From contig BGKB01000108.1 of the NCBI GenBank assembly GCA_003116975.1, forward strand, positions 62,001-126,000: 64,000 bases of DNA, in the 5' to 3' direction. Shown one piece after another: positions 20,746 through 33,300 of this stretch. Source of the stretch: Aurantiochytrium sp. KH105. Lineage: Eukaryota; Sar; Bigyra; Thraustochytrida; Thraustochytriidae. The position numbers were made by a program, and so were the translations under genes. Each line of letters opens with the position of its first letter. The first letter of the stretch is position 1. Below the pieces are notes generated by a model that did no database searches, was not told where the DNA came from, and saw only the letters and a list, made by a program, of their open reading frames with translations.

Positions 20746-21258
20746 TAACAATAAATGTAAGCGACAGCTAGTGTGGAGAAAGGGGCAAAGGGATGTGAAA
20801 ACGCCGCGGTTCCAATAACCCAGGACCCCACCCCCCGCAGCGCACCGTTTCTGCGGGGCGGGAGCGTCCCCTCAAGTTTGATTGTGCGGCGGCAGACAGA
20901 CCGGCAGAATGCTGGCGGCAGCGGCTCGCAGCGCAGACAAGGTAAATGGGCGCCCGCAGCGGGGACACAATCGGCCGCGGCGATGCACATACGCACCTGC
21001 AGCTGCATCCCTGCATGCATAGCCAGGCACGGTTCGTCGATCGAGCTGCGAAAAGGGCAGCCAAAAGAGCAGCCAGGACAACCAGGAAGAAAGAAAGGAA
21101 GAAAGAAGCGGGCCCAGCCACGCCCGCGGCGCCTATCCTACTTTCCTCGCTGTCCCGCCACTGTCGCTCCCCTCCCTCGGAGGCCCTCGCTCCGCCAGGC
21201 CCTCGATTCGTCCTCCTCGCAACCAATCGGCGGCGGGAGCAGGCCGAGCACGCGAGCA

Positions 21259-21282
21259 ATCGATCGATCGATCGATCGATCG
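21259..21282. repeat. ATCG tetranucleotide array
   Basis: Six pure ATCG units followed by a CG-rich break and further CGATCGATC. The unit is self-complementary in register, so the array can form hairpins. Confidence 0.85.
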
Positions 21283-21625
21283 CGCGCTCGATCGATCCTG
21301 AAACGGAGGACTGCGCGACGGCGACCAGCTGGCTGGCTGGTGTAATGTACGTGAGTACGGAGGAAGGAAGGAAGCCTCGAAGGGGGCGCGCGCCAGCGAC
21401 CAGAGAGAGAGAGGGAGAGGGAGGGGGAGAGGAAAGGGGGTACGCGGGCGCGTGCCCCGTGCGCGCACACCTTCTTTTCTTTCTTCCTTTCGTAATTTTT
21501 AATTATCTCCTTTCTTTTCTTTTCTTTTCTTTACTGTTTCCGAGCGTCACTCATTTCGCGCAGCGCAGGCAGCGCAGAGGCCGTATTTACGGGTCCGTCC
21601 CTGGAGCAGCTAGCGCTGCGAGCCG

Positions 21626-21665
21626 AGCCAAGCCAAGCCAAGCCAAGCCAAGCCAAGCCAAGCCA
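21626..21665. repeat. AGCCA pentanucleotide array
   Basis: Eight pure AGCCA units preceded by one AGCCG unit. Confidence 0.9.
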
Positions 21666-21759
21666 CAGCCTCGCCCGGCAAACGGAACGGACGTGCACGC
21701 GCGCGCGGCACGCAAGGTGCGTCCCGCGCGTTCTCCCCTCGCGTCGCGGTCGCGCGAGT

Positions 21760-21792
21760 GCAAGCAAGCAAGCAAGCAAGCAGGCAAGCAAG
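21760..21792. repeat. CAAG tetranucleotide array
   Basis: CAAG units with one GGCA interruption. It is the same repeat class as the long TGCT array at 47.6 kb, read on the other strand. Confidence 0.8.
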
Positions 21793-22197
21793 CCAGCCAG
21801 TCGGCCACGGTTTACTTTCTTTACTATGCCTCAGATTGCCCAACTCTAAAGTACTTTACTTTCGGCCGGCCAGCGTCACACCAGACTCGACGCGGCGCGA
21901 CCCGACTCGACTCGACGCTGCGCGACTCGGCTCCACGGCTTCTTTCCTCCTCGCACGCGCGCACCCCGCCTCTCTCCGGGGACGGCGCGGGGACTTGCGG
22001 CGAGAGGGAGGGAGAGGGGGGCGCGGCGTCAGAGGGGGGGGCGCGGACGAGGCGTCCTCCGCACCGGCCGGGTCCTCGCGCGTGCGGTGCGGGGCGTGGC
22101 AGCTGCAGGCAGCAAGGAGGGAAGGAAGCAGGCACGAGCAGGGCGGTTGAAAGAGGGGTCCGCGCCCCGCTCCTCTCCGCCACAGTCGTGGACGGAC

Positions 22198-22296
22198 GAA
22201 AAGAAAAAGGAAAAGGAAATGTAAAAGGAAAAGGAAAAGGAAAAGGAAAAGAAAAAAGAGGGGGGAAAAGAGGAAAAGAGGAAGAAAAAAGGTGGC
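22198..22296. repeat. Polypurine tract with GGAAAA units
   Basis: Nearly uninterrupted A/G sequence for almost 100 bp built from GGAAAA-type units, with a single TGT break near 22220. Confidence 0.75.
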
Positions 22297-23919
22297 CGGG
22301 CGTCACAGACGCGGGCGCGGCGAGACGGTTTGCGCCTGTCGCTCTCCGGCCACGCCGGAGTGATTGATTTAGAGTCCATCGGCGGCCAGAATTCTGCCGC
22401 CAGTGACACGCGGACGTGCAAGTGGCCAATTGTATACCAAAGATTTACAATTTGGTTGGGCTGCCTTGGCTTGACTTGCGACTTGCTGCGACGAATGAAG
22501 GCATCATCAAGTTGCACTCGCACTCGCTCGGCACAGACGCGCAGTGCATACATACATCTGACATGCGTGCAGTGTAGTGCGTGCGTCACTCAGACGGCCA
22601 TAGATCGCCCCTACTACGAGTGTGATGGCTTTTCTCGGTCAGAACGAGACCGGCGACGGAATGCTCGGACGCCTGCCCGGAAACAGAGAAAACCCCCCAG
22701 GCTTGGCACTCTGCTATCCGGCGGACCTGACTCGTGCAACTCCACCACGCATGCAACCGACCGACCAACCTGCCAACCAACCACCGCCAGCTCCTTTCCA
22801 TTTCTCCGCGTAGGCCTCGCCGATCAACTCGCTTCGGCCGACTCAAGCCAGGCTAGAATCCGGCGCTGGCTTGCCGTAAACTTGGACCTGGCACTGCACG
22901 CCGCAAACTTGGACCTGCCTGGCCTTGCTTTTACGCCAGATTGCCAGCGCGATCGAAACAGCCGACTCATGCAGTGACTTATGCAAGCCACGCCGGCACG
23001 GCCAGCGGCCACTGCGATTCGCGTACGCTGGCTCATTTCTCGCCTCCGATCGCAAGCCTTTTCAGGCTGAAAAACGCACGCCTGTGTGCGATGATTGATT
23101 CTGCACTGCTCTGCACGCACTGCACTGACAGGACGACGGCTTTGGCTTTGGCTTGTGCTCTTGCGCTGAGTACGGTGGCGCCAACCTCTCGAGCTTTGCC
23201 ATGGCTGCTTTGGATTCTAGGTTGTTTCGACGCCGACCAGTGAAAGCTGTGTCGCTGTGGTCCGTCCGTAGCTCGACAGCCAGGCACCGGGTTCTCCCGC
23301 TGCGCTGCAGCTTTTGCAAGAGTTTCTGCTAGCATTTTTTTTTAATTAACACGGAGTCCACGAGAGAAATACATGATTTTGCGAAGGCCAATCGGCACCT
23401 AGACCCCTCCGGCTTTGATTTTTTTTTCGAATCGGTTGGTCGACCGTTCGCCCACCGGCGAGAAACGTCGATTGCCGCAGTCTTGGTCTGCAAAGTCAAC
23501 TCGTTGCAAAGTTAGACCGCGGGCGCCCCGGGGCGCCCTATATAATATATGGGCAGGCGGGCGCGTGAAGGGCGGAGCAGAAGGGGGAGGGCGGCGCGCC
23601 TAACGGCGGGAGCAGACGGGGATCGCAGGGGTGCGGCGGGCTCGCGGTGCCGCCGCGGGTGTACGGGCCTTGCTGCCCAGGAAAACCTGTGAGAGGGCGC
23701 GCGGTCAAGGGTAGCCTGTGCGCGTGGTTCACGCACGGGCTTGCGCAGGAACAGGGCCATATGGAGGCAGCTGAAGAGGCGCCGCCGCCGGTTCTGCCGT
23801 GTGGATGATATGATGCGCAGCGACCAACCTGAGTACGAAGACGCGAGGGGTTTTGTCACCCCCATTGCAGACCGCAACCAGCCAGGCTGGGCGCACCGTC
23901 CCTCACACGGGAAGCTCTA

Positions 23920-23920
23920 N
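23920..23920. other. Undetermined base (N), probable assembly gap
   Basis: A single N in a gene-poor stretch. Unlike the N at 5470, its two flanks are not copies of one another, so the amount of missing sequence cannot be judged. Confidence 0.9.
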
Positions 23921-24066
23921 CACGATTATGCCATCCATTCGTTCCTGGGTCTTCGGAACTTGCTGCTGCGAGCTAGGTGGACCGCGGGCCACGCGCGCTT
24001 GAAGCTCGGCTGCCTGACTTGCTACTAGCTGTAGGTGTAGTGGAAAGTCAAATTCGATTCTTATAG

Positions 24067-24106
24067 CAATCAATCAATCAATCAATTGATCAATCAATCA
24101 ATCAAT
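24067..24106. repeat. CAAT tetranucleotide array
   Basis: Ten CAAT-register units with one interruption (TTGATC) in the middle. Confidence 0.85.
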
Positions 24107-24740
24107 AAGCAACGCGAGCGACAAGAGCGAGCGACTGCGACCAGTTCGGCGTGGCGAGGGACGAGTGGATCCAATCCTGCAGCTGCTGGCTGGCAGGCCG
24201 TGCCACTATTCATTTCTACAGACTGTTGCTGCTGCTGCTGCTGCTGCTGTTTTCAGTCAGGAAGATCCCGCGACACTCGCCATGGGCGGGTCGCGGTCGG
24301 CCACTGACTGGCACAGAGGAGAGCCGAGGCCCACCGCGATTGAGGCTGGTCGCTTCTCCTCCCTCCCTCCTTCCATCGCGGCCGCGTGGCAGAGCGGAAC
24401 AGGGCGGAGTATAGTGGTACGCGCTGGCTGCCTAGCTAGCGTCTAGGGTGTCCTAGTGGCCCCGCGGGCCAGCGCCGCCGCCACGCCCGGGACGGGGCCC
24501 CTTAAAACTTTGCAGACCCACCTTGACAGCCACAGGGGAGAGGAAAAGAAAAAGAAAAAAAAGAAAAAAAAAAGAAAAAGCAAAAGCAAAAGAATGCACT
24601 CATTATCACGTTAGCGCCGGAAGGGACAGACGAGTCAGGCGGGGACCCTGGCTGGCAGCCCTGTGCGGCAAACGGTGGGGTGCGCCACTGAGGGCACGAT
24701 CGGCGGGTTGCGTTCTCCGGGCGGGTGACAGGCACAAGGG

Positions 24741-24792
24741 GTCCCGCTCTTCCGAGCTCGGGAGGCGTCCCGCTCTTCCGAGCTCGGGAGGC
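24741..24792. repeat. Perfect 26-bp tandem duplication
   Basis: Units 24741-24766 and 24767-24792 are identical. Each contains the palindrome CCGAGCTCGG. Confidence 0.9.
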
Positions 24793-24833
24793 GCCTGCGC
24801 GGCGCGTGGCTGCCGGCGGAAGCTGGGGAGAAG

Positions 24834-24920
24834 AAGGGGGGAAGGAAAGAAAGAAAACAGAAAGGAAGAAAGGAAATGAAAGGAAAGGAAGGAAAGGAAA
24901 GGAAAGGAAAGGAAAGGAAG
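24834..24920. repeat. Polypurine tract ending in GGAAA pentanucleotide array
   Basis: Almost pure A/G sequence. From about 24879 it becomes regular GGAAA units, with AAGGA variants. Confidence 0.8.
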
Positions 24921-26067
24921 CTCGCCGTTACCGCCCTGGCCTGGCCGGCCGGGGCTGGCCTGCCGTCCGAGCTTGGCCCGCCAAGCCCGAGCAAGAGATC
25001 TTACGACTCCCCAGCTAGTTAGCTGGCCGAGTCACAGCTAGCTAGCCCAGAAGCTCGCTCGATCGCTGCGACCGCTGGCCCCACCTTACCTCCTTCCTCA
25101 GCCATTTGTTCTGCGCACTTGCGTGGCTGCTATTTTCTTTTCGTCATTTCTATCTCGCACTGTGGCTGCCGCCGCCGCTGTGCCGGGAAGAAGCGCGCGC
25201 CCCTCTTTGGCCTCCTCCTGCTGCTGCAGCTGCTGCAGCTGCTGCTGCTCCTAGCTGCAGCTGCTGTTCCTAGCTGGCTGGCTGCTGCAGGATCCTAGCA
25301 AGCGGGAAGCTTCCTTCTTGGCCGCGCAAGGCGAAGCCTCCCCGTGCGGAGGCAGCTACTTTGCTTTGCTGGGCTACCGAGCTCTTCTCTCGCACGGGCG
25401 CGGCCACTCTCCTTTGGAATGTCCTCGTGCCAAAGATGGTTTGTCCTCGTTCGTTCCACGCCGCGCAGGACTCGGCGACATTGCGATACAACGTAATCAT
25501 AGCAGAACAAATTGGTTTGATCGAACCAAGCCGCGCCGCCGCCGCCTCCGCCACCGCCACGGCTGCTCCATTGAAAACATTTTTCACAACCACCAACCGA
25601 CCGACCGACCTTCCTCTCTTGGCAGCAAGACAGATCGATCTATTGATCGATCGATCGCCAACATGCAAACACAGCCCTCTCGGTAGCTCCTAGAACCCGC
25701 CAGCCAAGAGCTACCCGCGATGCGGGATCACGGTGCTGCCGCCTGTTCCTGGTTTGTCGCATGCCATGTACGTCGCAAGCTTCGAGCCTTGCGTACGATG
25801 ATCATGGCCGAAAAAAGGTAACTCTCGGGGCCCTTTTTCGATGCCATGTCCTGGCTGGTAGACCGGGACACACAGCCTTCCGCAAAGGTGCTTCCAGGAC
25901 CATCTTAGTGTCCGCGTCTGCACCGCCTTCTCCTTCTTTGCGGCTGCGGCAGCCTGGAGGGAGGCCGTCTCTTGCTACACCCGCCAGCGTCGCCAGCAGC
26001 CCAGCCGCAGCGAAGGGCCGCTAGCTGGCCGCAAGAGTGTAAGAACGAAAGTATGACCGACGAAGTG

Positions 26068-26286
26068 CAACGAAATGCAGTGTAATGAAGTAGAATGACA
26101 TGTAATGAAATGAATTGACATGAAATGAAATGAATTGAAATGAAATGACAGAAGAAAAGAAGAAATGAAATGAAAGAAGAAAAGCCAAAGAAGAAAAGAA
26201 GAAAAGAAGAAATGAAATGAGAGAAGAAAAGCCAAGAAAAGAAGAAAAGAAGGAAAGAAGAAAAGAAAGAAAAGAAAGAAACGCGA
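26068..26286. repeat. Long purine-biased tract with AATGA and GAAAAGAA units
   Basis: About 220 bp in which the plus strand has almost no C. The first half is built from AATGAAATGA-type units and the second from AGAAAAGAAG-type units. Confidence 0.8.
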
Positions 26287-29200
26287 AGATTCGAAGCTCC
26301 AAAAGCCAGGCGGGCACAACGAAGACGCGGCCGCGGCGGTTCTTTTGACGAGATAGGTCTAGCCTGGCGCCGGTCCCTCCCGCCTCTCCGTGCCGCCGGC
26401 GCGATCCGCTCGAGGGAGAGAGACAGACGAGGCAGGTCTTCTCCGCCCGCCCACCCGCCCGCCCGCCCGCCCGCCCCGGCGCCTCCCGCCCCGGCAGCCA
26501 GCCAGCAGCTGCCTGCCGCGCGCCGGGCGGTCGGTCGATCCGAGTCGATCGTTCGCCACGGTCGGTCGGTCAGTCAGTCCGAGTCGGCCGGTCCGGGTCG
26601 CCTGCCTGCGCGAGGCGGGGCGCCTCTGACGGCCAGCCGCCCGGTCGTCAGCTGCGCTGGCTGCACGCAGAGCGAGCGAGCGAGCGAGCGGCCCGGCGCC
26701 GGATCGACGAGCGACCGTCGACAGCGCCGCCTCTGCGCGCGGTCCGGCCGCGAGGGCGAGGACGAGCACGAGCACGAGGACGAGGACGAGCGCGGCGCGG
26801 CGCGGCGAGGCCAGACGAGGCCAGACGAGACTAGACTAGCCTAGACTAGACTAGACTTCCTGCTGTGGCTACCTCGCTCCCTCCCTCCCTCTCTCCCTCC
26901 CTCGCTCCGGCTCCAGGTCCTTCTGTGGCCGCCGCCTCCGTCGGGTCATGGATCGATCCACCGATCCACCATGGATCGATCCATCGATTCCATCTGGCTG
27001 CCGCTTCGTCGATGCGCTCCTGCGCGCGTTCCTGGCGCCTCTCGCGCGCGGAAGCCCTGCCTGCTTGGAGGAGGCCCCGCGTTTGCGACAGCGGGCTGGC
27101 GCGAGGTCGCCCGTCTCGGGGTCGCGCGCCGGCACACTGTACGCCCGGCTGCGGGCCGGGCCGCCCCGCCCCGCCGCGGCGGCGCTAGGCTCTCTCTCTC
27201 TCTCTCTCGCAGGCGGTCCGCGGCCGCGCTCTGCAGAGCAGCCAGCTGCTGCCTGCAAAATGCACAGCTGCCTGCGTGCCGTCCCGCGACGGGGGGGGGG
27301 CGTCGCCGCTGCCTGCGCTGCCTGCGCTGGAGCCTGCTCGTTCGCTTGCTCGCGTCTGCTTGCTGCTGGCTGCTTGCAGTGGTTGCACTGGCCATGGTGG
27401 TTGCTGGCGCTTGCTTGGCTCATTGCTTGGGAGCTGCCGCAACGGTGCCCTGGACATGCCGCGCCGCGGCTTCTTCCTACGGTACAGGAACGGCTTGGAA
27501 GAAGATGAGCCTGAGGAAGTAGAACAGGTCCACAGTTCAAGCACCTCGGCAAGATAAAAGAAATAAAATAAAAACAAAAGAAAAAGGAAGAAAACTAAAA
27601 AGAAAAAGGGAAAAAAGTGATTTTTTGTGAAAAATATTTAATTTTAAAAAAGAATGCCGCACACGCCTCGAAGGTGTTGTCGCTGCTGGCTGCTGTTGCT
27701 GCCGACGACGCTGTCGGCCGGCCGGCAGGCAGCGGGGCGAGCGATCGGGAGCAGCCGGCAAGGCAAGGCGTGCAGAAGGGCCGCCACGCCTGCTGGGCAC
27801 GGAGGCCGCGGCCGGCCGGCCAGTCCCCCCCCCACCCTCGACCGTCGGGGCGACCTTTCGCGGCCCACCACAGCAGCGAGAACAGCTGACTGGCAGCGAC
27901 GGAGAGCAGACAAGCGCCAGAAGCCGTTTACTACCACATGGATAGAAAGAACCTCGGCCACTTGCTGTTGCTGTCGCGCGCTCTCCGCGCCGCCGACGCG
28001 CATTCATGGATAGATGCATGCGCATGCGTGCATAGCCTCTGCCACTGCTCCTGCCTATGCGAGACTTTGGGAGCACGGACTGTGGACGCTCTCTTCGGGG
28101 ACACCGAACGGATGTCGGAGTTGAGGTTATTGTGGCTGTGGGATAGAAACAGAAGGACACTGAAGTGCAGGGGGCCCCGCAGAAACGAGCCCTGGCCACA
28201 CAGCCTGACAGCAAGCCAGACAACAACAGACACGGACAGGTAGATAGATCAACAGACAGACAGAGAGACTGACACGGGCCCTGCAAGCTGCGCCCTTTCA
28301 ACTTCTGCCACCGGCCATTTGGACCTGGCACATACATAAATTTAATGGCTACTTCGTTTTTCTTCTTCTACTTTCAATTTCTATTTTTCAAAATCGCTCG
28401 ACGCGCGCGAGTCGCTTGCTGCTCTTTCCTGTCCACCGGAACTGCAGAAAGAAATTGCTGGCGCCTGTGCGGCCTGCCCTCAATAGAAAAAGAGTCGGCG
28501 GAAGAAAATTACTCAAAGATGCGTTGTTGCGGCACGGGCCGCAAGACCAACCAAGTGGCCAACGCAACACGTGAGCCGACGCGGAACTAAACCTCGCTCG
28601 CTCTTCGAGGCAGAAGAACGAGTGGCGTGGCATGCGCCTGCTAAAGCACCTCCAGGCCTGCTCCCTCTGGCCCGTGCGTTGTTGAAACTCTGGCGACCCG
28701 CGCTGCAGCTGCTTGCGCGCCGTCGGTCAGTCCGTCGAAAATGCTCGCTCGCGTCCCGAGCGCTGTTTGATTCGCTTCTGCTGAGGCCCGAGACGAGCCG
28801 CGCGCGTCTTGCCGAGCGCGTGCCAGTGGAGATCGAGCTGCTCTCCAGACCTTGGCCGCGCAAGCTCCGCACTTCGCTACTGCGCTGCGACACCCTGCGC
28901 AGCGACAGCAGGCAGGCAGGCCGGCCCGGGAAAAGAAAAGGGGGCGACTCCCGATTCGATGCAATGCGCTGGCCTGGTCGCGCCGGGTCGTTGGGTCCCC
29001 GGCACCTCCGCACGGTCGATTCAAAGCCTGGCCTCGGATCCATCGACAACGCCCTTCCGCACAAGCTGCAATCTTGCGGCGACACGGCTGCTCGCATCGC
29101 CGATCGATTGATCGATCGATCGTCGATGCAGGCAAGCACACGTGGCCGGCGCTTCAATGCACCGCAAGACCTACTGGAGAGATTCGCGCATGCGATCATC

Positions 29201-29864
29201 GTCCGTGCAATCGACGATCGGTCCTTCGCTCGCTCTTTGATCGAAAAAAGAACGAAACGGAAAAAGAAAGAAAAAAGGAAAGCTCCAGGCCTGCGGCCGA
29301 CGGAATGGTGGATGTCTCGCGAGACTCGCGCGCGCGCAGAGAGCGTGCGTGCGCGCGTTGGCTTGAATGGAAAGCAGCAGCGGCAACAGCGTCTCGCAAG
29401 CACTAGTACACGCGGGCAGCTGGCTGGCTGCAGGCAGGGCGAGAGTCGCACCACAGCTGGCAGTCCGGGGACGGGCCCCAATGGGTCCCCAGTAAAGAAG
29501 TTACGGCGCACGCACGCACGCACGCACGCACGCAGGCCAGTGGCCTACAGCTGGCAGTGGCGGTCGCTCCTCTTACAGTTAGGAAGTCGCCTCCCACACC
29601 TCCGTCCAGCGCGCATGAGCGAAGAAAGAAAAAAAAGTAGCCCCCGAAAAAAAAAAAAACAGGGGATGAGGGCGAAAAAGAAAATAAATGGTGTGGGACT
29701 GTCTGTCAAGTTCCTTTGCATAGTGGGGACAGAACCCAAGGCGCGCACCGCAGGAATCGAGAACGGCGGCCGCGTAAAAAGAAAATTTTAAAAAAAAATC
29801 AGCGCGCCAAACAGGCACTTTTTGAGGGGCCGCTCAGACGCCCTGTGCCGCGCCGCGCCGCTTT

Positions 29865-29960
29865 GCGTTGCCCTTGCGTTGCCCTTGCGTTACGTTGCCT
29901 TTTGCGTTGCCTTGCCGTCTGTGTTGCGTTGCCTTTTGCGTTGCCTTGCCGTCTGCGTTG
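29865..29960. repeat. Nested minisatellite (11-bp and 34-bp units)
   Basis: Two copies of a GCGTTGCCCTT-type 11-bp unit (about 29865-29892) lead into two copies of a 34-bp unit (29893-29926 and 29927-29960) differing at one base. All derive from CGTTGCC motifs. Confidence 0.85.
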
Positions 29961-30335
29961 CATCGTGAGCGCGGTCCGCATTGACGTCTTTTCCGGTGGA
30001 CGCGAGGCACAAAGAGGCGAGGCCTCCGCGGAAAAGCATAGGCGCAAGGAGGCCACGCTTGCGTCGCGGCCGCGTCCGCGGCGACGACGGCCACGCGCTC
30101 CGGCACGCGCCGGGCGAGCTCGCGGCCTTCTCAGAAACGAAATCCCTTCCACTGCTGCTTCTGCTGCGCCAGAGCCCGCTTTCCGCGCTGCAGCTGGATG
30201 TGGCAATGGTGTAGCGCGCGGTTGCATGCTGTCAGCTGAGCGGCTCAACGAGTTTTTGAGGGGCCTCGGTCGGCCGGACAGGAAGGAAAAGAGAAAGGGA
30301 GGGACGAAACGCAATATATTTTACCATGAATTCTA

Positions 30336-33300
30336 TCAGGCGGAAGCGTGCTCGACGACGCTCTTGAAGACGGCCTCGAGCCCCGCCGTGGACACAGAGT
30401 ACGAGACGATGCCCAGCGCGTGCTGCCTGCGCTCGAGGAACTCGAAAATGTCCGCCACGGGAACCGCACCTCGAGGCACCGAAAAGACGAGGTGCTGGCC
30501 GTGACGGTCCACGAGCTCGACGCCAGAATCCAACCCTGGAGTCGAAACCTTTACTCTTGATGTCGAGACCTCCTTTGCTGTCGTCGTCGACGAAGAAGAA
30601 GAGGCGCCTGTCTGTCGCGGGCCCCACGCCCTGCGCAAGACCCGCTGCAGACCCTCCACAGCGTCCTCTTGCAACCACCAGCGCTCAAACTCGAGCCACG
30701 AAACGCGACCCACCTCGGCCGTGTTCAAAGCAAAACCCACCGGACTCGAGCAGGCGCGCCCGCCTTGCTGGAGCGCCTCGCAACGCGATGCCGCGCCTAG
30801 CGCCTCGCAAATCGCACGCAGCTGCGATGGATACACGTAGTCGTCCCGAAGCAGCCTTGTCGGCGGCGCGAGCTGACCCGTTGCCTGGGCCAGCGTCACC
30901 TCCACGACCATCGTCGAGCCATATTGCGCCTTGAGCTCCGACGAGGTCCCCAGCGCACGGAGACGGCCGCCAATCAAAACGCCAATGCGCGTGCTCAATG
31001 CCTCCACCTCGGGCATGCTGTGGCTCACCAGCAGGACCGCGGACCGCGTGCGCTGCGTTGTGTCGCGAACCACGTCCCACATGAACCGCTGCGAGAGCGC
31101 ATCCACCCCACTTGTCGGCTCATCGAGCACAATAACCTCTGGCGAACCCAACATTGCAATCGCAGCCGAAAGCTTGCGCTTGTTGCCCCCAGACAGCTGC
31201 TTGGCAATCACATGCTCAAACCGCTTCAGCTGCATCCGCTCCACGCCGCTTTGCACCGCCTCGCGCCACTCGGGGAGACCACGAATCATTGCGTACATCT
31301 TCAGGTGCTCTCGAACCGTCAAGAGCTCGTACAAGGACTCATGCTGCGGGCAGTACCCGAGCGAGCGCCGCGCTGCCCCAAGCTGTGTGCGAATGCTATG
31401 TCCTAGAACTGTTGCTGAACCACGAGTGGGCGCTTCCGCTCCCGTCAACAGCTTGATTGTCGTACTTTTGCCTGCTCCATTCACGCCAAGATAGCCAAAC
31501 ACCTCACCGCGGCCTACGCCCAGCCAGAGGTCATCTAACGCAACCTTGTCGCCGTTCCCCTTGTATTCCTTGCGGAGACCAAGAAACTGCACCGCGTCCG
31601 CTTCGCGCGCGCCTCCAAGGTCACCGGCTTGCACTCTTGCGCGCTCAGCGACGACATCTGCGGCACCCCATTGCACCAGCAATCGCTCGCTCACCTCGCG
31701 AGCCACCGCCAATGGGGACGATGATGATGATGACGACGACGACGACGACGACGACGACAGAGAATCTGCATTGGTGCTCGTCACAGCATTTGCCGACAAG
31801 GTTGCCACAGCGCCCTCTGTGTGTGCTCGAGCATTGCTCGCAGACTTTCGTCGATGGGCTGCCACGACCTCATCGCGACGCAAGCACGAGCACCAGAATC
31901 CACCTCGCAAAACCTTGAGCTCTCGCAGCGTAAGATATACCCAACACGCAAAGGCGACGCCGCACAGATATATAATGTTCAGAAAGACTTCGTCCCTGTT
32001 TGGCGTATAAGCTCCCTCTACGGTTGTCATATCCGTAACATTCGCCAGCGCCGCGTTTACTTGTGATTCCGCAGCGCCGTCGACAAAGTTCGCCAACAGA
32101 TTCGTGCATCGTCCCAGATTTCGCCAAGGGTTACTCGACGCACAGTCGTCCACAATCTGCGTTTGTGCACGCAAAAGACCGTCTGCAAAGGCATAACCCG
32201 GGAACAGCAAGAGTACGTAGCGCGCATAATCGTCGATAATATCCTTGGTGCTGAGACCACCCACCGCCAGCGGGACAACCTTGAGAACGTACGCCAGCAC
32301 CGAAAGTGCCCCACCCGTGACAATGTGAACAATGACCATCCACACGAGAGCATCTGCGTGCCGGCGAAACGAAAAACTCATTGCATACGCCAGCGGCACG
32401 CACGCAAACACAAAGGCCGCCGTGACTTGCGCCGATTGTGCCACCACCATTCCCGTGTAATTCATGGAATTCACATCCGATGTCAACAGCAACACCACGG
32501 GCAATGCCACCACGGGCAGAGCCGTCGTCGCTTGGTCGAACACCCAGTGCGCACCCCAGTATGTTGCCTTGCCCACTCCATTCACGAGCTGCTGGAATTT
32601 CGTCTCGCGATTTGCCTCCGTCTCCAGCACTGCAAAGGCGATGACCGACCCTGGCGGGAACACAAAGCCCAAAAACACCACAATCGTGCGCACAAAGGCA
32701 TTCACGTATTCTTGCGAAACCGCAATCTCTCGCGTGTTACAGTACATGTTCAAGTTTGACTCGTCCGAATCGCTAAAAAGGTAAATTGGATCCAGCGCCG
32801 TCGCCGATTGACAAAGGTAATACGGTGACTTGTACGAACGCGGATCACAGCATTCGCTCGCCTTGCATAGCCACGGCAGCGCGTAGCAATAGCTGTATGT
32901 ATGCACGAAACAGTTTCGCTGCTCGCGTTCAGCATCTTGCACGTTCACGCACTGCGGAAGACTCTCCAAGCATTGCTCAAATTGCGTCGTTTGCAGCACC
33001 GTCGCCGTCGTCGAGTTCACCTGTGGACAACACGTGCGCCCCGTCGTGTTCACGTGTGCACCCGCGACAGAAGAGTATTCTGCCGGGGTCGAGTTGGTGT
33101 CTGCCCAGCCTAGCGAACCACTCGGGATCATTGCTTCGCATGCTGTGGTGCCCTGCGGTGCCTTGACCCCATCGCCAGAGTAAATTAACGTGTACAAATA
33201 CAAATCTGGAATGAGGAGCAGAGCGCAGCAAAAAAGCACGGGCAACAAGACCAACAAACAGAATGCACGCGCATCTCGCCGCGCAATGTTCAAACGTTTC

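Larger units (their letters stand above)
19579..30335. other. 10.7-kb gene-poor region dominated by simple repeats
   Basis: No frame in this stretch shows a recognisable domain, and the longest ones (up to about 470 codons) are open on both strands and include translated microsatellites. Tri-, tetra- and pentanucleotide arrays, polypurine tracts and short minisatellites occur throughout, several listed separately. The region is flanked by the 5' end of the polyQ gene and the 3' end of the ABCA gene, so at least one promoter is needed near 19.6 kb. Unspliced non-coding RNAs or small multi-exon genes cannot be excluded from sequence alone. Confidence 0.5.

Noticed and set aside
20946-22367. 473-codon plus-strand frame
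   Set aside because: It translates ATCG, AGCCA, CAAG and GGAAAA arrays in sequence and has no protein-like core.
28571-29791. 406-codon plus-strand frame
   Set aside because: It runs through CGATCG, GCAC and poly-A simple sequence, has no domain, and an antisense frame of over 300 codons is open across the same DNA. It reflects stop-poor GC-rich repeats.
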